This document shows positions 8,420 to 15,886 of a stretch of DNA of 40,821 nucleotides, in pieces (the first letter of the stretch is position 1; each line of letters opens with the position of its first letter). The DNA lies in the NCBI GenBank assembly GCA_003516285.1, contig DPCK01000029.1, positions 1,082 through 41,902 on the forward strand, given 5' to 3'. The translations under genes were made by a program, and so were the position numbers. The stretch is from Lutibacter sp. Its GTDB lineage: Bacteria; Bacteroidota; Bacteroidia; Flavobacteriales; Flavobacteriaceae. The notes below the pieces were generated by a model. It searched no databases, was not told where the DNA came from, and worked only from the letters and a program-made list of their open reading frames with translations.

Positions 8420-8977
8420 ATGAAAGCAGTAGCTATTTTAACCACTGTATTTAGTTTGTTTTTCGCAACATTTTTAGTAACTCCCAATTCAAAAATTATG
8501 AATTCTAAACCATCTATTTATGATATTTCTTTAACTAGTTTAACTGGTGAAAAAATTGATTTATCAACATTTAAAGGAAAAAAAATATTGATTGTAAATA
8601 CAGCATCAGAATGCGGATTTACAAAACAATTTGCCGATTTGCAGAAATTGCACGAAAAATATCAGGATAAATTGGTCATTATTGGCGTTCCGTGTAATCA
8701 ATTTGGCGGACAGGAACCTGGAAATGCTCAGGAAATTCAATCGTTTTGCCAGGTTAATTATGGTGTTACCTTTTTAATGACCGAGAAAGTTGACGTAAAA
8801 GGAGATAATCAACATCCTTTATACCAATGGCTCACAAAAAAGGAATTGAACGGCGTTAAAAGCAGTTCGGTAAAATGGAATTTTCAAAAATATTTGATTG
8901 ATGAACGAGGAAATTTTATTGATTATTATTTCTCTTTAACAAATCCTGTGAGTGCTAAAATCACAAAACAACTCTAG
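8420..8977 (+). CDS. Glutathione peroxidase family thiol peroxidase
   Basis: Reduces hydroperoxides using a peroxidatic cysteine, usually recharged by thioredoxin in bacteria. 185 residues. Visible signatures are NTASECGFT (catalytic Cys in place of selenocysteine), the VPCNQFGGQEPG motif with its catalytic Gln, and KWNFQKYLID with the catalytic Trp/Asn. The first about 25 residues (MKAVAILTTVFSLFFATFLV...) form a signal peptide, so the enzyme is probably exported. A start at the Met of MNSKPSIYDIS would give a cytosolic form, but the upstream start fits the 3-base spacing to the preceding gene. Its stop codon touches the dispersed repeat that leads into tspO. Confidence 0.93.
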   Translation: MKAVAILTTVFSLFFATFLVTPNSKIMNSKPSIYDISLTSLTGEKIDLSTFKGKKILIVNTASECGFTKQFADLQKLHEKYQDKLVIIGVPCNQFGGQEPGNAQEIQSFCQVNYGVTFLMTEKVDVKGDNQHPLYQWLTKKELNGVKSSSVKWNFQKYLIDERGNFIDYYFSLTNPVSAKITKQL

Positions 8978-9062
8978 TGAAACGAGCATAACAAATTTTG
9001 ATACGCAAAGGAATGATTAATAGCGAACAGCAGTTGTACAGCTAAAAAATAAAATTAAACAG
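8978..9062 (+). repeat. Dispersed intergenic element, copy 1 (gpx-tspO)
   Basis: The first 51 bases (from TGAAACGAGCATAACAAATT) match the minus-strand sequence starting at 34569 at 48 positions. The resemblance goes on in the 3' part (AGCAG-TGT...GCTAAAAA...TAAACAG) up to the downstream start codon. Here it exactly fills the space between the gpx stop and the tspO ATG. It encloses a 10-codon frame (9013-9045, MINSEQQLYS). Two near-identical copies in unrelated gene contexts show that this is a mobile or multi-copy element. Confidence 0.8.
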
Positions 9063-9524
9063 ATGAAAAAAGCGCTTTGGTTCTTTGTTTTTTTAGTGCT
9101 TAATTTTGGTGCTTTGGGAATTGGTACTTTGTTGATGAATAACGGACCGCAAGACAGTTGGTATGCCGCACTCAACAAGGCGCCCTGGACACCGCCGGGC
9201 TGGTTTTTTGGCGTGGCTTGGACCACTATCATGATTTGCTTTTCTATTTATATGGCTTATTTAATCCAGATAAAATCCAACGTTAATATTTGGATGCTGT
9301 TTTTTGTGCAATTTATTTTAAATACTTCGTGGAATTACGTCTTTTTTAATCAGCATTTGGTTTTGGTTGGATTGATGGTAATTGTGCTATTAACCGTTTT
9401 AGTAGGTTATTTTTTACTGAAGTTCAAAAATGTTATGAAACAAAAAACGTGGTTCATTGTTCCCTATTTTATTTGGCTTATTGTGGCAAGTTCTTTAAAC
9501 GCCTATGTTTATCTGAACAATTAA
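9063..9524 (+). CDS. tspO: TspO/MBR family membrane protein
   Basis: Integral membrane protein, 153 residues with five predicted helices, from the family that binds porphyrins and other lipophilic ligands and is linked to stress and tetrapyrrole handling. Visible: LNKAPWTPPGWFFGVAWTTIM (family signature around residues 36-56, with the conserved WxPP), LNTSWNYVFF (about 98-107) and the final helix ending in SSLNAYVYLNN. It lies downstream of glutathione peroxidase across the dispersed element and upstream of a CIA30 gene, perhaps one stress-related transcript. The ATG is preceded by TAAACAG, part of the element. Confidence 0.93.
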   Translation: MKKALWFFVFLVLNFGALGIGTLLMNNGPQDSWYAALNKAPWTPPGWFFGVAWTTIMICFSIYMAYLIQIKSNVNIWMLFFVQFILNTSWNYVFFNQHLVLVGLMVIVLLTVLVGYFLLKFKNVMKQKTWFIVPYFIWLIVASSLNAYVYLNN

Positions 9525-9548
9525 ATTTTCAAATGAATTTCAGCAACA

Positions 9549-10082
9549 ATGGTTTTGATGCATTTAATTTTTATGGTTTCATTGGTAATAAGCAGCAATA
9601 TGGTAATTTTTGATTTTAATAAAGAAAGTGATATTTCCGATTGGAAAGTAGTGAATGATGCAGTGATGGGTGGCCGCTCAAGTAGCAAGTTTTATTTAAA
9701 TGAGGAAGGTAATGGCGTTTTTATAGGAAAAGTTTCCTTGGAAAATAATGGGGGCTTTTCATCTTTAAGACATCGTTTTAATCAGAAGAAAATAGCAGGT
9801 TACAGAAAAGTATCAATACGTTTAAAAGGCGATGGAAAGCGCTATCAATTTAGGGCGAAGACAAATAAGGAAGATCAGCAGGCATATATTTCCTATTTTG
9901 AAACTACTGGAGAATGGCAAACTGTTGAAATTATGCTTTCTGCGCTTGAACCAACTTTTAGGGGACGAAAATTAAATATGCCAAATTTTCCTGCGGAAGA
10001 ATTGGAAGAAGTTGGGTTTATGATTGGAAACAAACTGAATGAAAATTTTGAACTAGTTATCAATAATATCGTCTTAGAATAA
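9549..10082 (+). CDS. CIA30 family protein (complex I intermediate-associated protein 30-like)
   Basis: 177 residues. After a hydrophobic leader (about residues 1-18) comes a CIA30 beta-sandwich domain: FDFNKESDISDWKVVNDAVMGG near 21-42 is the hallmark, followed by GVFIGKVSLENNGGFSSLRH and IRLKGDGKRYQFRAKT. In eukaryotes the family helps assemble complex I. Bacterial members are galactose-binding-like proteins of unknown role, so complex I assembly should not be assumed here. The 24-base gap from tspO suggests cotranscription. Starting at the first ATG gives a signal-peptide-like N-terminus; an internal Met at residue 4, 9 or 18 is possible. Confidence 0.85.
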   Translation: MVLMHLIFMVSLVISSNMVIFDFNKESDISDWKVVNDAVMGGRSSSKFYLNEEGNGVFIGKVSLENNGGFSSLRHRFNQKKIAGYRKVSIRLKGDGKRYQFRAKTNKEDQQAYISYFETTGEWQTVEIMLSALEPTFRGRKLNMPNFPAEELEEVGFMIGNKLNENFELVINNIVLE

Positions 10083-10113
10083 TATATTTATCATTAAATT
10101 TAGGGTGCCAATT

Positions 10114-10186
10114 CGGCCTCTAGCTCAGTTGGTAGAGCAACTGACTCTTAATCAGTAGGTCGCGGGTTCGAAACCCGCGGGGCCGA
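10114..10186 (+). tRNA. tRNA-Lys (anticodon CTT)
   Basis: 73 bases fold into a full cloverleaf: acceptor CGGCCTC pairs with GGGGCCG (one G-T pair), T8-A9, D-stem GCTC/GAGC with loop AGTTGGTA, anticodon stem ACTGA/TCAGT with loop CTCTTAA giving anticodon CTT, a five-base variable loop AGGTC, and T-arm GCGGG-TTCGAAA-CCCGC. Discriminator A. The CCA end is not encoded. It reads the Lys codon AAG. A terminator follows at once. Confidence 0.97.
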
Positions 10187-10190
10187 CAAA

Positions 10191-10226
10191 AAAAGGAGAT
10201 TTAATTTTTAAATTAAATCTCCTTTT
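10191..10226. terminator. Terminator after tRNA-Lys
   Basis: Perfect inverted repeat: arms 10191-10204 (AAAAGGAGATTTAA) and 10213-10226, and the stem can extend three more pairs into the loop. A-rich before and T-rich after, so it can also serve the leftward gene ending at 10255. Confidence 0.85.
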
Positions 10227-10254
10227 GGCTTTACCATATTTTAATAAAATCTGT

Positions 10255-12009
10255 TTAACGAATATTTCCCACTGAATTTTTTGCGGTATCGTGTTTGGTT
10301 TTAAGCACATTTGAAATAGAAGCATAATCATTTCCCAATTGGCTCAAATTTTCCAATAAAACAGAAAAATCTTTGTTCATTGCATTCAATTTGGTATCCA
10401 AATCTGATATGGCTGGAGCAGTTTTTTCCAATAATCCCATATTATTTAAACTATTTTCCAGTTCGTTGATGCGATTTCGAACATTGTTAACTTGAGCTGC
10501 ACTAATTGAAGTTTGGCGTTTATTTTCATTCAATAATTTTTCTAAATCAACAAACGAATTTTTAAAATCTTGCAGGTTTTTTATTGCTGTTGTTACAGTA
10601 GATTTGTCGGTTTTTTCTGCATCGATTTTGCTTGTTTTAACATTTACGGCATTCAATCCTTTTTTGCCTTTTGAATTTTCGGTAATTTTTTGCTCATTTT
10701 TTAAAGATTCTTTTATCGGGGATTCATCCGAGGTTTTGTTCATATCGGATTGCGCTTTATAATAATCATAACCTTTTTTAGACAACCACAAGTTTACAGG
10801 AATGCTTCCATCAATATTAAAATGTAAAGTTGATGACAATGTATAGTTCCCTTGGCTTAACTCATTAAATTCAAATTGGCCTTTTTCATTTGTTTTTGAG
10901 GTATTTTCTTGATCACCTGAATTTTTTTCGAGCTTCACGTCAAGTCCGGGAATTGGATCTCCAGGCGAATAACTTGAAACGGCTGCTGAAATAACGGCGC
11001 CTCCGGGAAGAGCTCCACCCAAAAGTGAGGCTCCTTGACTAAGTGCGCCGCCGGCAGCATGCAATCCGGCATTTACTTTCTCGCCGCCATTTGGGTTTTC
11101 TGTCAAACCAGTATCTAATTTAATGGTCCAATGGTTATTTCCGCTTAACAATTCACCAGCAATATCATAGGTTCCATTTTTATCAAGAATAATATCATAA
11201 GATTTTTTTAACAAAAACTCTCCGCCAATTTTCACAATATAAGTCTCTATTGGAAGATTTTCAAAAAAGAATTCGCCACAACGTGCGGTTTTTATCCTGG
11301 CCTCTTCAGTGCCGGTTTGCTCATTTATCAAAGAAACAGTCAATCCTTCAACACCATCACAATCGTCATCAACGCCTTTTGACATTTTATTTTTTTCAAT
11401 CGGCATTTCACCGGACATTCCATTGTCCTTAAAATATGGATTTGTATGTACTTTTGCAAGGCAATTGGTGCATACATTTTCCTGTCCATCGAAAAAAACT
11501 GGTTGGTATTGTCGTCTTCCTGTAGCTATTCCGCTTCCGGCCTCTCTTGCAAAAATTGTTGAAATGACACCTTGAGAATTGGGGTTTAGCACCTTGCCTG
11601 TGGCAGCATAAGAAGCTGCTGCGGCACCGCCACCAGCACCACCGGCAAGATTGCCTACCGATTTCACTGTCGTTTTATTTGATTTGATTTTAGGAGTTTC
11701 GGAACTCCAGTTGATTCTTCCGGTAATAATTCCCCGAAGCGAAGCGTTTTCACTTGATGTATTTTCATAACCAGACTGCCCAACTTTTACTTTTTCGCCA
11801 AATGTTGCGCCTTGCGTTTGTTTTGGGACCGTAACATTCATAGAAATTCTGTTCGGCATTCCTGTGTTAATGTCATTTATTCTCGCGCCAGCGGTTGTAC
11901 TTTGTTTTCGCTGATTTTGATCTTTTGATTTGTTGGTCTGAGCCTGGGTTTGTATCAAACTTAATACAAGCCAAACAGTTAGTAACTGTTTAATTCTTAG
12001 TGTATTCAT
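10255..12009 (-). CDS. Secreted protein with SdrD/Cna-B-like domains and C-terminal coiled coil, unknown function
   Basis: 584 residues from the ATG at 12007-12009. That start was chosen over an upstream ATG (12069) because it begins a clean signal peptide, MNTLRIKQLLTVWLVLSLIQTQAQ. Residues about 30-170 are low-complexity (Ser/Asn/Gly/Ala, including GGAGGGAAAA). Around 177 there is a CTNC motif. Residues about 211-280 (VDDDCDGVEGLTVSL ... GEFFFENLP) look like an SdrD B-type beta domain. Residues about 345-406 (PIPGLDVKLEKN ... GQFEFNELSQGNYTL) look like a Cna-B/carboxypeptidase-regulatory domain. Residues about 470 to the end are coiled coil. No T9SS C-terminal domain is apparent. I cannot assign a role; it may be a structural or adhesive envelope protein. 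It is divergent from the next secreted protein. Confidence 0.75.
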   Translation of the reverse strand: MNTLRIKQLLTVWLVLSLIQTQAQTNKSKDQNQRKQSTTAGARINDINTGMPNRISMNVTVPKQTQGATFGEKVKVGQSGYENTSSENASLRGIITGRINWSSETPKIKSNKTTVKSVGNLAGGAGGGAAAASYAATGKVLNPNSQGVISTIFAREAGSGIATGRRQYQPVFFDGQENVCTNCLAKVHTNPYFKDNGMSGEMPIEKNKMSKGVDDDCDGVEGLTVSLINEQTGTEEARIKTARCGEFFFENLPIETYIVKIGGEFLLKKSYDIILDKNGTYDIAGELLSGNNHWTIKLDTGLTENPNGGEKVNAGLHAAGGALSQGASLLGGALPGGAVISAAVSSYSPGDPIPGLDVKLEKNSGDQENTSKTNEKGQFEFNELSQGNYTLSSTLHFNIDGSIPVNLWLSKKGYDYYKAQSDMNKTSDESPIKESLKNEQKITENSKGKKGLNAVNVKTSKIDAEKTDKSTVTTAIKNLQDFKNSFVDLEKLLNENKRQTSISAAQVNNVRNRINELENSLNNMGLLEKTAPAISDLDTKLNAMNKDFSVLLENLSQLGNDYASISNVLKTKHDTAKNSVGNIR

Positions 12010-12156
12010 AGTAGTAAATTTTATTTGGACTAAATTATAATTATTTTTTGATAAATAGTAGATTGTCATATTAATTATTTTGAACCATTTTCACAACAGA
12101 ATTAAGCTAAAAAAAATCGAAATATTTTATTTTTTCACAACACATAATTTTTTTTG

Positions 12157-12164
12157 TATATTTG
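12157..12164 (+). promoter_or_regulatory. Probable -7 promoter element of the 12249 gene
   Basis: TATATTTG, a full TAnnTTTG match, 84 bases before the start codon. The leader then contains a short inverted repeat (AACTAA ... TTAGTT around 12179-12198). Confidence 0.5.
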
Positions 12165-12248
12165 ATTATAAATCGTCATAACTAACTGATAATTAGTTGT
12201 GTTAAGTTATGGAATAAGGCTACTGTTTACTAACTAAAAAGTTCAATT

Positions 12249-12782
12249 ATGAAAAAAATTAAATTTTCACTCGTGATTTTTTTATGTGCAACTCATTTAA
12301 CAATTGCACAAAATACCAAAGAGGACATTAAAGTTCATAAAGTTTGGATTTCATTGGTCAACAGCTCTAATATTATTAAAGGAAATTTATATGCTGTCGA
12401 TGAAAATGCTGTTAAAATAATAGACAATAAATCATTTGATCTTTCTAATTTACAAATTATAAGTTCATCGCAAATTGAACAGATTAAAATAAGGAGAAAA
12501 GGAAAAGTTGGAAATGGGGTATTGATTGGCTCTTTAATTGGGCTTGGTGTAGGCATATTTTCAGGATTAGTAAGTCCAGATGACAGTGACAAATGGTTAG
12601 GATTTTCGCCGGGAGAAAAGGCTATTATAAATTCAATTTTTATTACTCCGATTGGCGCTGGAGTTGGTGCTTTAATAGGTTTAAATAAAGAGGTAATAAC
12701 CATTAATGGCGATAAGGAAAGTTATAGAAGTCAAATGCATATTTTAAGAAGTTATTCCTTAATTCCTGACCCGAAAGAGTGA
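12249..12782 (+). CDS. Secreted or membrane protein of unknown function with glycine-zipper-like segment
   Basis: 177 residues, family not recognised. A signal peptide ends around residue 20 (LTIAQN). Residues about 35-80 resemble a small beta domain (GNLYAVDENAVKIID). Two hydrophobic Gly-rich segments follow, GNGVLIGSLIGLGVGIFSG (about 94-112) and ITPIGAGVGALIGLNKE (about 134-150), with the GxxxG spacing of glycine zippers, so it may associate with membranes. It stands alone, divergent from the SdrD-like gene, with its own promoter element. The 228 bases after it are AT-rich with nothing recognisable. Confidence 0.7.
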   Translation: MKKIKFSLVIFLCATHLTIAQNTKEDIKVHKVWISLVNSSNIIKGNLYAVDENAVKIIDNKSFDLSNLQIISSSQIEQIKIRRKGKVGNGVLIGSLIGLGVGIFSGLVSPDDSDKWLGFSPGEKAIINSIFITPIGAGVGALIGLNKEVITINGDKESYRSQMHILRSYSLIPDPKE

Positions 12783-13010
12783 TTTATTAATTGAAACTTT
12801 TTTAAAATTATGTTGAAATTAATCTAAAATAACACAATAAACCGCGTTTATTACAGTTTCTAAATTTCATAACTGTCCATTTCTAAGTAATTATTTTAAA
12901 ACACATAAAATGTTAAAATTTTTTTAAATACAGGAGATAAATTGGCAGCGCAATTTTAAAGCCCTAAATTGCGCCATTCTAAAATTTGATATTAAACCTA
13001 ATGATTTACA

Positions 13011-13694
13011 ATGATTTATAAAACAATATCCTTGTTGTTAATCGGAATTTTTTTCTATACAATTAATTCCGCATTTTCATTTAAACCAAAAAGTATAAAA
13101 TTAACTGAAACTGTTGTCAATAACAGTATTGAAGCTAAAGCAGAAGCCGTTTACAGTCATTTGATGACCAATAATTTTATGCTTCCCAACAAAATAAGCT
13201 TCACAAAAGCGATGAAAGGCTACTTTCTGTTGAAAGAAAAAGGAATTATTCAAAAAGATATTTTGACCCTTGTTGATTACACTTTGTCTTCTAATGAAAA
13301 CAGGTTATGGGTCATCGACCTAAAAAACAACATTATTTTATATCAGTCTTTGGTTTCTCACGGCAGAAATTCGGGAAATGAATATGCGGCCAATTTTTCC
13401 GATAAACCGGAATCTTATCAAAGCAGCTTGGGATTTTATGTAACCGGAGAAACGTATTATGGCAAACACGGCTATTCTTTGCGATTGGACGGTTTGGAAA
13501 AAGGCGTTAACAGCAATGCCAGAGCAAGAGCCATTGTGGTTCACGGCGCTGATTATGTCTCTGAAAAATTTGCCCAACAAAACGGAAGATTGGGCAGAAG
13601 CTTAGGCTGCTTGGCATTGAAACAAGATCTTACAAAAGAAGTTATTGATACCATTAAAGACAAGTCTTGTTTATTTGTTTATTATTCTTCATAA
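13011..13694 (+). CDS. L,D-transpeptidase catalytic-domain protein (YkuD_2 family)
   Basis: 227 residues, exported (signal sequence about residues 1-21). The catalytic domain covers about 80-225. His178 lies in VVHGADYV and the nucleophile Cys199 in RSLGCLAL, the pattern of the YkuD_2 (murein L,D-transpeptidase-like) subfamily rather than classical YkuD. It would form 3-3 peptidoglycan cross-links or attach or trim peptides in the periplasm; substrate not proven. It converges on a second, larger L,D-transpeptidase with only 4 bases between stop codons. Confidence 0.87.
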   Translation: MIYKTISLLLIGIFFYTINSAFSFKPKSIKLTETVVNNSIEAKAEAVYSHLMTNNFMLPNKISFTKAMKGYFLLKEKGIIQKDILTLVDYTLSSNENRLWVIDLKNNIILYQSLVSHGRNSGNEYAANFSDKPESYQSSLGFYVTGETYYGKHGYSLRLDGLEKGVNSNARARAIVVHGADYVSEKFAQQNGRLGRSLGCLALKQDLTKEVIDTIKDKSCLFVYYSS

Positions 13695-13698
13695 AAAT

Positions 13699-15273
13699 TT
13701 AATCCAACTTTTTATACAAGTCCATATCCAAATCGTAAAGATCATCCCTAAATTGCAGAATGCCATTTTCACTCCAGGCGGTCCAGTATAAAATATGAAT
13801 ATACACATCTTTTTTGATTTGCTGTTGTGATGTTTTACCGGTGTTTATGGCTTGGTCAATTTTTTCCGCATTCCATTTTTCTGGATCATCCAACAAATAT
13901 TCTGTAAGTTCAAATGGATTCTGAACACGAATGCAGCCAGAACTCAATGCGCGAATATCTTTATCAAAAAACCCTCTGGAATTGGTGTCGTGAAGGTAAA
14001 CGGTAAATCGATTCGGGAACACAATTTTTACCAATCCAAGGGAATTTGTGGCTCCCGGACTTTGGACATATCTGTAACTTCTGGACCTGTTAATATTCCA
14101 ATCCCAAGCACTTACCACCCGATTGTTGGAGTCGTAAATGGTGATATTTTTACTGCTGAAATAATTTCGGTTTTGGGCCGCGGCAGGCACAACATCATTT
14201 TTTAAAATGGTTGGCGGAACCGTCCAGGTCGGATTGAATATTATATGGGTCAGTTTTGAGGATAATACCGGCGTTTTCCTTGCGGGTTTGCCTATAATTA
14301 CCCTGTGGGTTCTTATCGTATCTGCGTTTTTTACAACGTGCAAAGTATAATCAGGAATGTTAATAATAATGTATTCAGGCTCAAATTCTCTTGGGTACCA
14401 TCTCCAGCGTTCCATATTGGCAATAATTTGTTTTTTTCGGTCAGCTTTGGTAAAGTTTAAGGCTTGTACAGTTCCGCCTCCAATAACGCCGTCTGTGCCA
14501 AGTCCGTGGCGCATTTGAAACTTTTTCAAAGCCAATTCCATTGCATCATCATAAATGGCGGTAATGCTATCCATAGGTTTTAAATCTTTCCAATAGATTA
14601 ATTTTTTCTTAATTTCAATAATAGCCTCATTGGTGTCATTTAAAACAATTTTACTTTTAATTTCAGTGTTTTTAAAATTGTATTTTGGCAGGGCATTTAT
14701 AATTTTAAGGGCAGTTTTTAATCGTTTATAAACAATATGGTATTGCGATGCTGAATTTACGGCATAGTCAAAAGAATCTTTTTTTTGAAAATTGAGCAGC
14801 AATTGTTTAAAGTTGATGTTGTTTTCTTTTAAGTCCCAATTGTCGTAAAGTTTATTCGGATTTAAATTTCCTTTTGAAACTTTTTGAATGTAACGGCTTA
14901 AATTTTCTGTCAGCAAAATATCATAATCCACCAATTCAGAATTCGATAGATTGGTCAGATTTTCTTCTGAATGCTGAATTTTTTTTAGGTCGAAATCCTT
15001 CGGAAATAAGCCATCTTGTTCTAAATTATTGAAAAGTGCCTTAATGTTTTCTCGATGCGCATCAAGCATCCAAAAAGTGTAATTTTTGTTGGTGCTATAA
15101 AAGGCGATGACACTCGAATCTTTTATGCGACTTATTTTTGAGGAGTCAATGGGAATAATTTTTCCGGCTTCGGTAATTTCAATTTTAGGAATTGGCGACA
15201 CTTTAGGCGACACTTTCTCTTTGCAGGAAGTTAAAATTAAGAGCATAAAAAAAAATACAGAAATTATTTTCAT
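13699..15273 (-). CDS. YcbB-type L,D-transpeptidase lipoprotein
   Basis: 524 residues. A lipoprotein signal ends in LILTSC (Cys17). Domain order: an N-terminal scaffold region (about 60-230), a peptidoglycan-binding domain around 245-275 (FQMRHGLGTDGVIGGGTVQ), then the YkuD catalytic domain from about 300. Catalytic residues are His428 in LHDTN and Cys446 in SSGCIRV. The large insertion in the catalytic domain (capping subdomain) fits the YcbB/LdtD class, which makes 3-3 cross-links in peptidoglycan. It is transcribed leftwards from its own TAATTTTG promoter element. With the opposing YkuD_2 gene it forms a convergent pair without room for separate terminators. Confidence 0.92.
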   Translation of the reverse strand: MKIISVFFFMLLILTSCKEKVSPKVSPIPKIEITEAGKIIPIDSSKISRIKDSSVIAFYSTNKNYTFWMLDAHRENIKALFNNLEQDGLFPKDFDLKKIQHSEENLTNLSNSELVDYDILLTENLSRYIQKVSKGNLNPNKLYDNWDLKENNINFKQLLLNFQKKDSFDYAVNSASQYHIVYKRLKTALKIINALPKYNFKNTEIKSKIVLNDTNEAIIEIKKKLIYWKDLKPMDSITAIYDDAMELALKKFQMRHGLGTDGVIGGGTVQALNFTKADRKKQIIANMERWRWYPREFEPEYIIINIPDYTLHVVKNADTIRTHRVIIGKPARKTPVLSSKLTHIIFNPTWTVPPTILKNDVVPAAAQNRNYFSSKNITIYDSNNRVVSAWDWNINRSRSYRYVQSPGATNSLGLVKIVFPNRFTVYLHDTNSRGFFDKDIRALSSGCIRVQNPFELTEYLLDDPEKWNAEKIDQAINTGKTSQQQIKKDVYIHILYWTAWSENGILQFRDDLYDLDMDLYKKLD

Positions 15274-15322
15274 CGCTTCTAAGGAGTTTCTAAGTAAAGA
15301 TAAAGATTTCGCCCGTCGTTAG

Positions 15323-15330
15323 CAAAATTA
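15323..15330 (-). promoter_or_regulatory. Probable -7 promoter element of the YcbB-type gene
   Basis: Minus strand reads TAATTTTG (TAnnTTTG), 49 bases before the start codon. No firm -33 box. Confidence 0.5.
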
Positions 15331-15799
15331 GATGAATCGATTTTTGATTAAAAAATTATAAAACACCTGAACAAATATGCTTATGTTTTGCATTATTTTT
15401 AGCAATAATCTGTACAAAATACACAAATAAACAAGCGCTTATTTTTTTGGATGTCGTAGTATTTCAGCCTAATAATTGAATCGAATTAAGAAAATTTACT
15501 CCGATTTTGGTCTTATTGATGAATGATTAAAATCATTTTTAAAAAACAAAAGAGAAATAAACACTGAGAATTATTTATAAAAACGCGATTATTGATGACT
15601 CATATCTAAAAATATTGATGATTATTCAATAAAATTTGTCAAATAAATAATCTCTTAAAGCATTGTTTCTGATGCGCAAAAAATCTTCAAAAAAAATTAA
15701 AATTAAATCAGAGCATTCCTGTAAAATCATAAATTATTAAAACCAATAGTATAACCATCTAAAAAGCAGTTTGGGTATCGTAGATCAAAATTAATCAAA
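15331..15799. other. AT-rich intergenic region upstream of the leu promoter
   Basis: About 470 bases with no credible reading frame on either strand. It separates divergent transcription of the L,D-transpeptidase and the leucine operon. The only structure I see is a weak inverted repeat (AATGAT/ATCATT around 15522-15536). It may hold upstream regulatory sites, but none are recognisable. Confidence 0.6.
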
Positions 15800-15829
15800 T
15801 TGACATTTTTATTGTTTTTTATAAATTTG
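15800..15829 (+). promoter_or_regulatory. leu operon promoter with both Bacteroidota elements
   Basis: TTG at 15800-15802 and TAAATTTG at 15822-15829 are separated by 19 bases, the spacing expected for the -33/-7 Bacteroidota promoter. Transcription would start near 15835, leaving a leader of about 50 bases. The leader holds two mutually exclusive small hairpins: TTCTT/AAGAA (around 15836-15853) and CTTGC/GCAAG (around 15838-15859). Whether these regulate anything is unknown. Confidence 0.75.
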
Positions 15830-15886
15830 CACCCGTTCTTGCAAACATAAGAATGCAAGCAAGCAATAGACTAAAAAAACAGTAAA

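Noticed and set aside
12010..12069. N-terminal extension of the SdrD-like secreted protein
   Set aside because: The 20 added residues (MTIYYLSKNNYNL...) would precede and spoil a well-formed signal peptide that starts at the next Met, so the downstream start is preferred.
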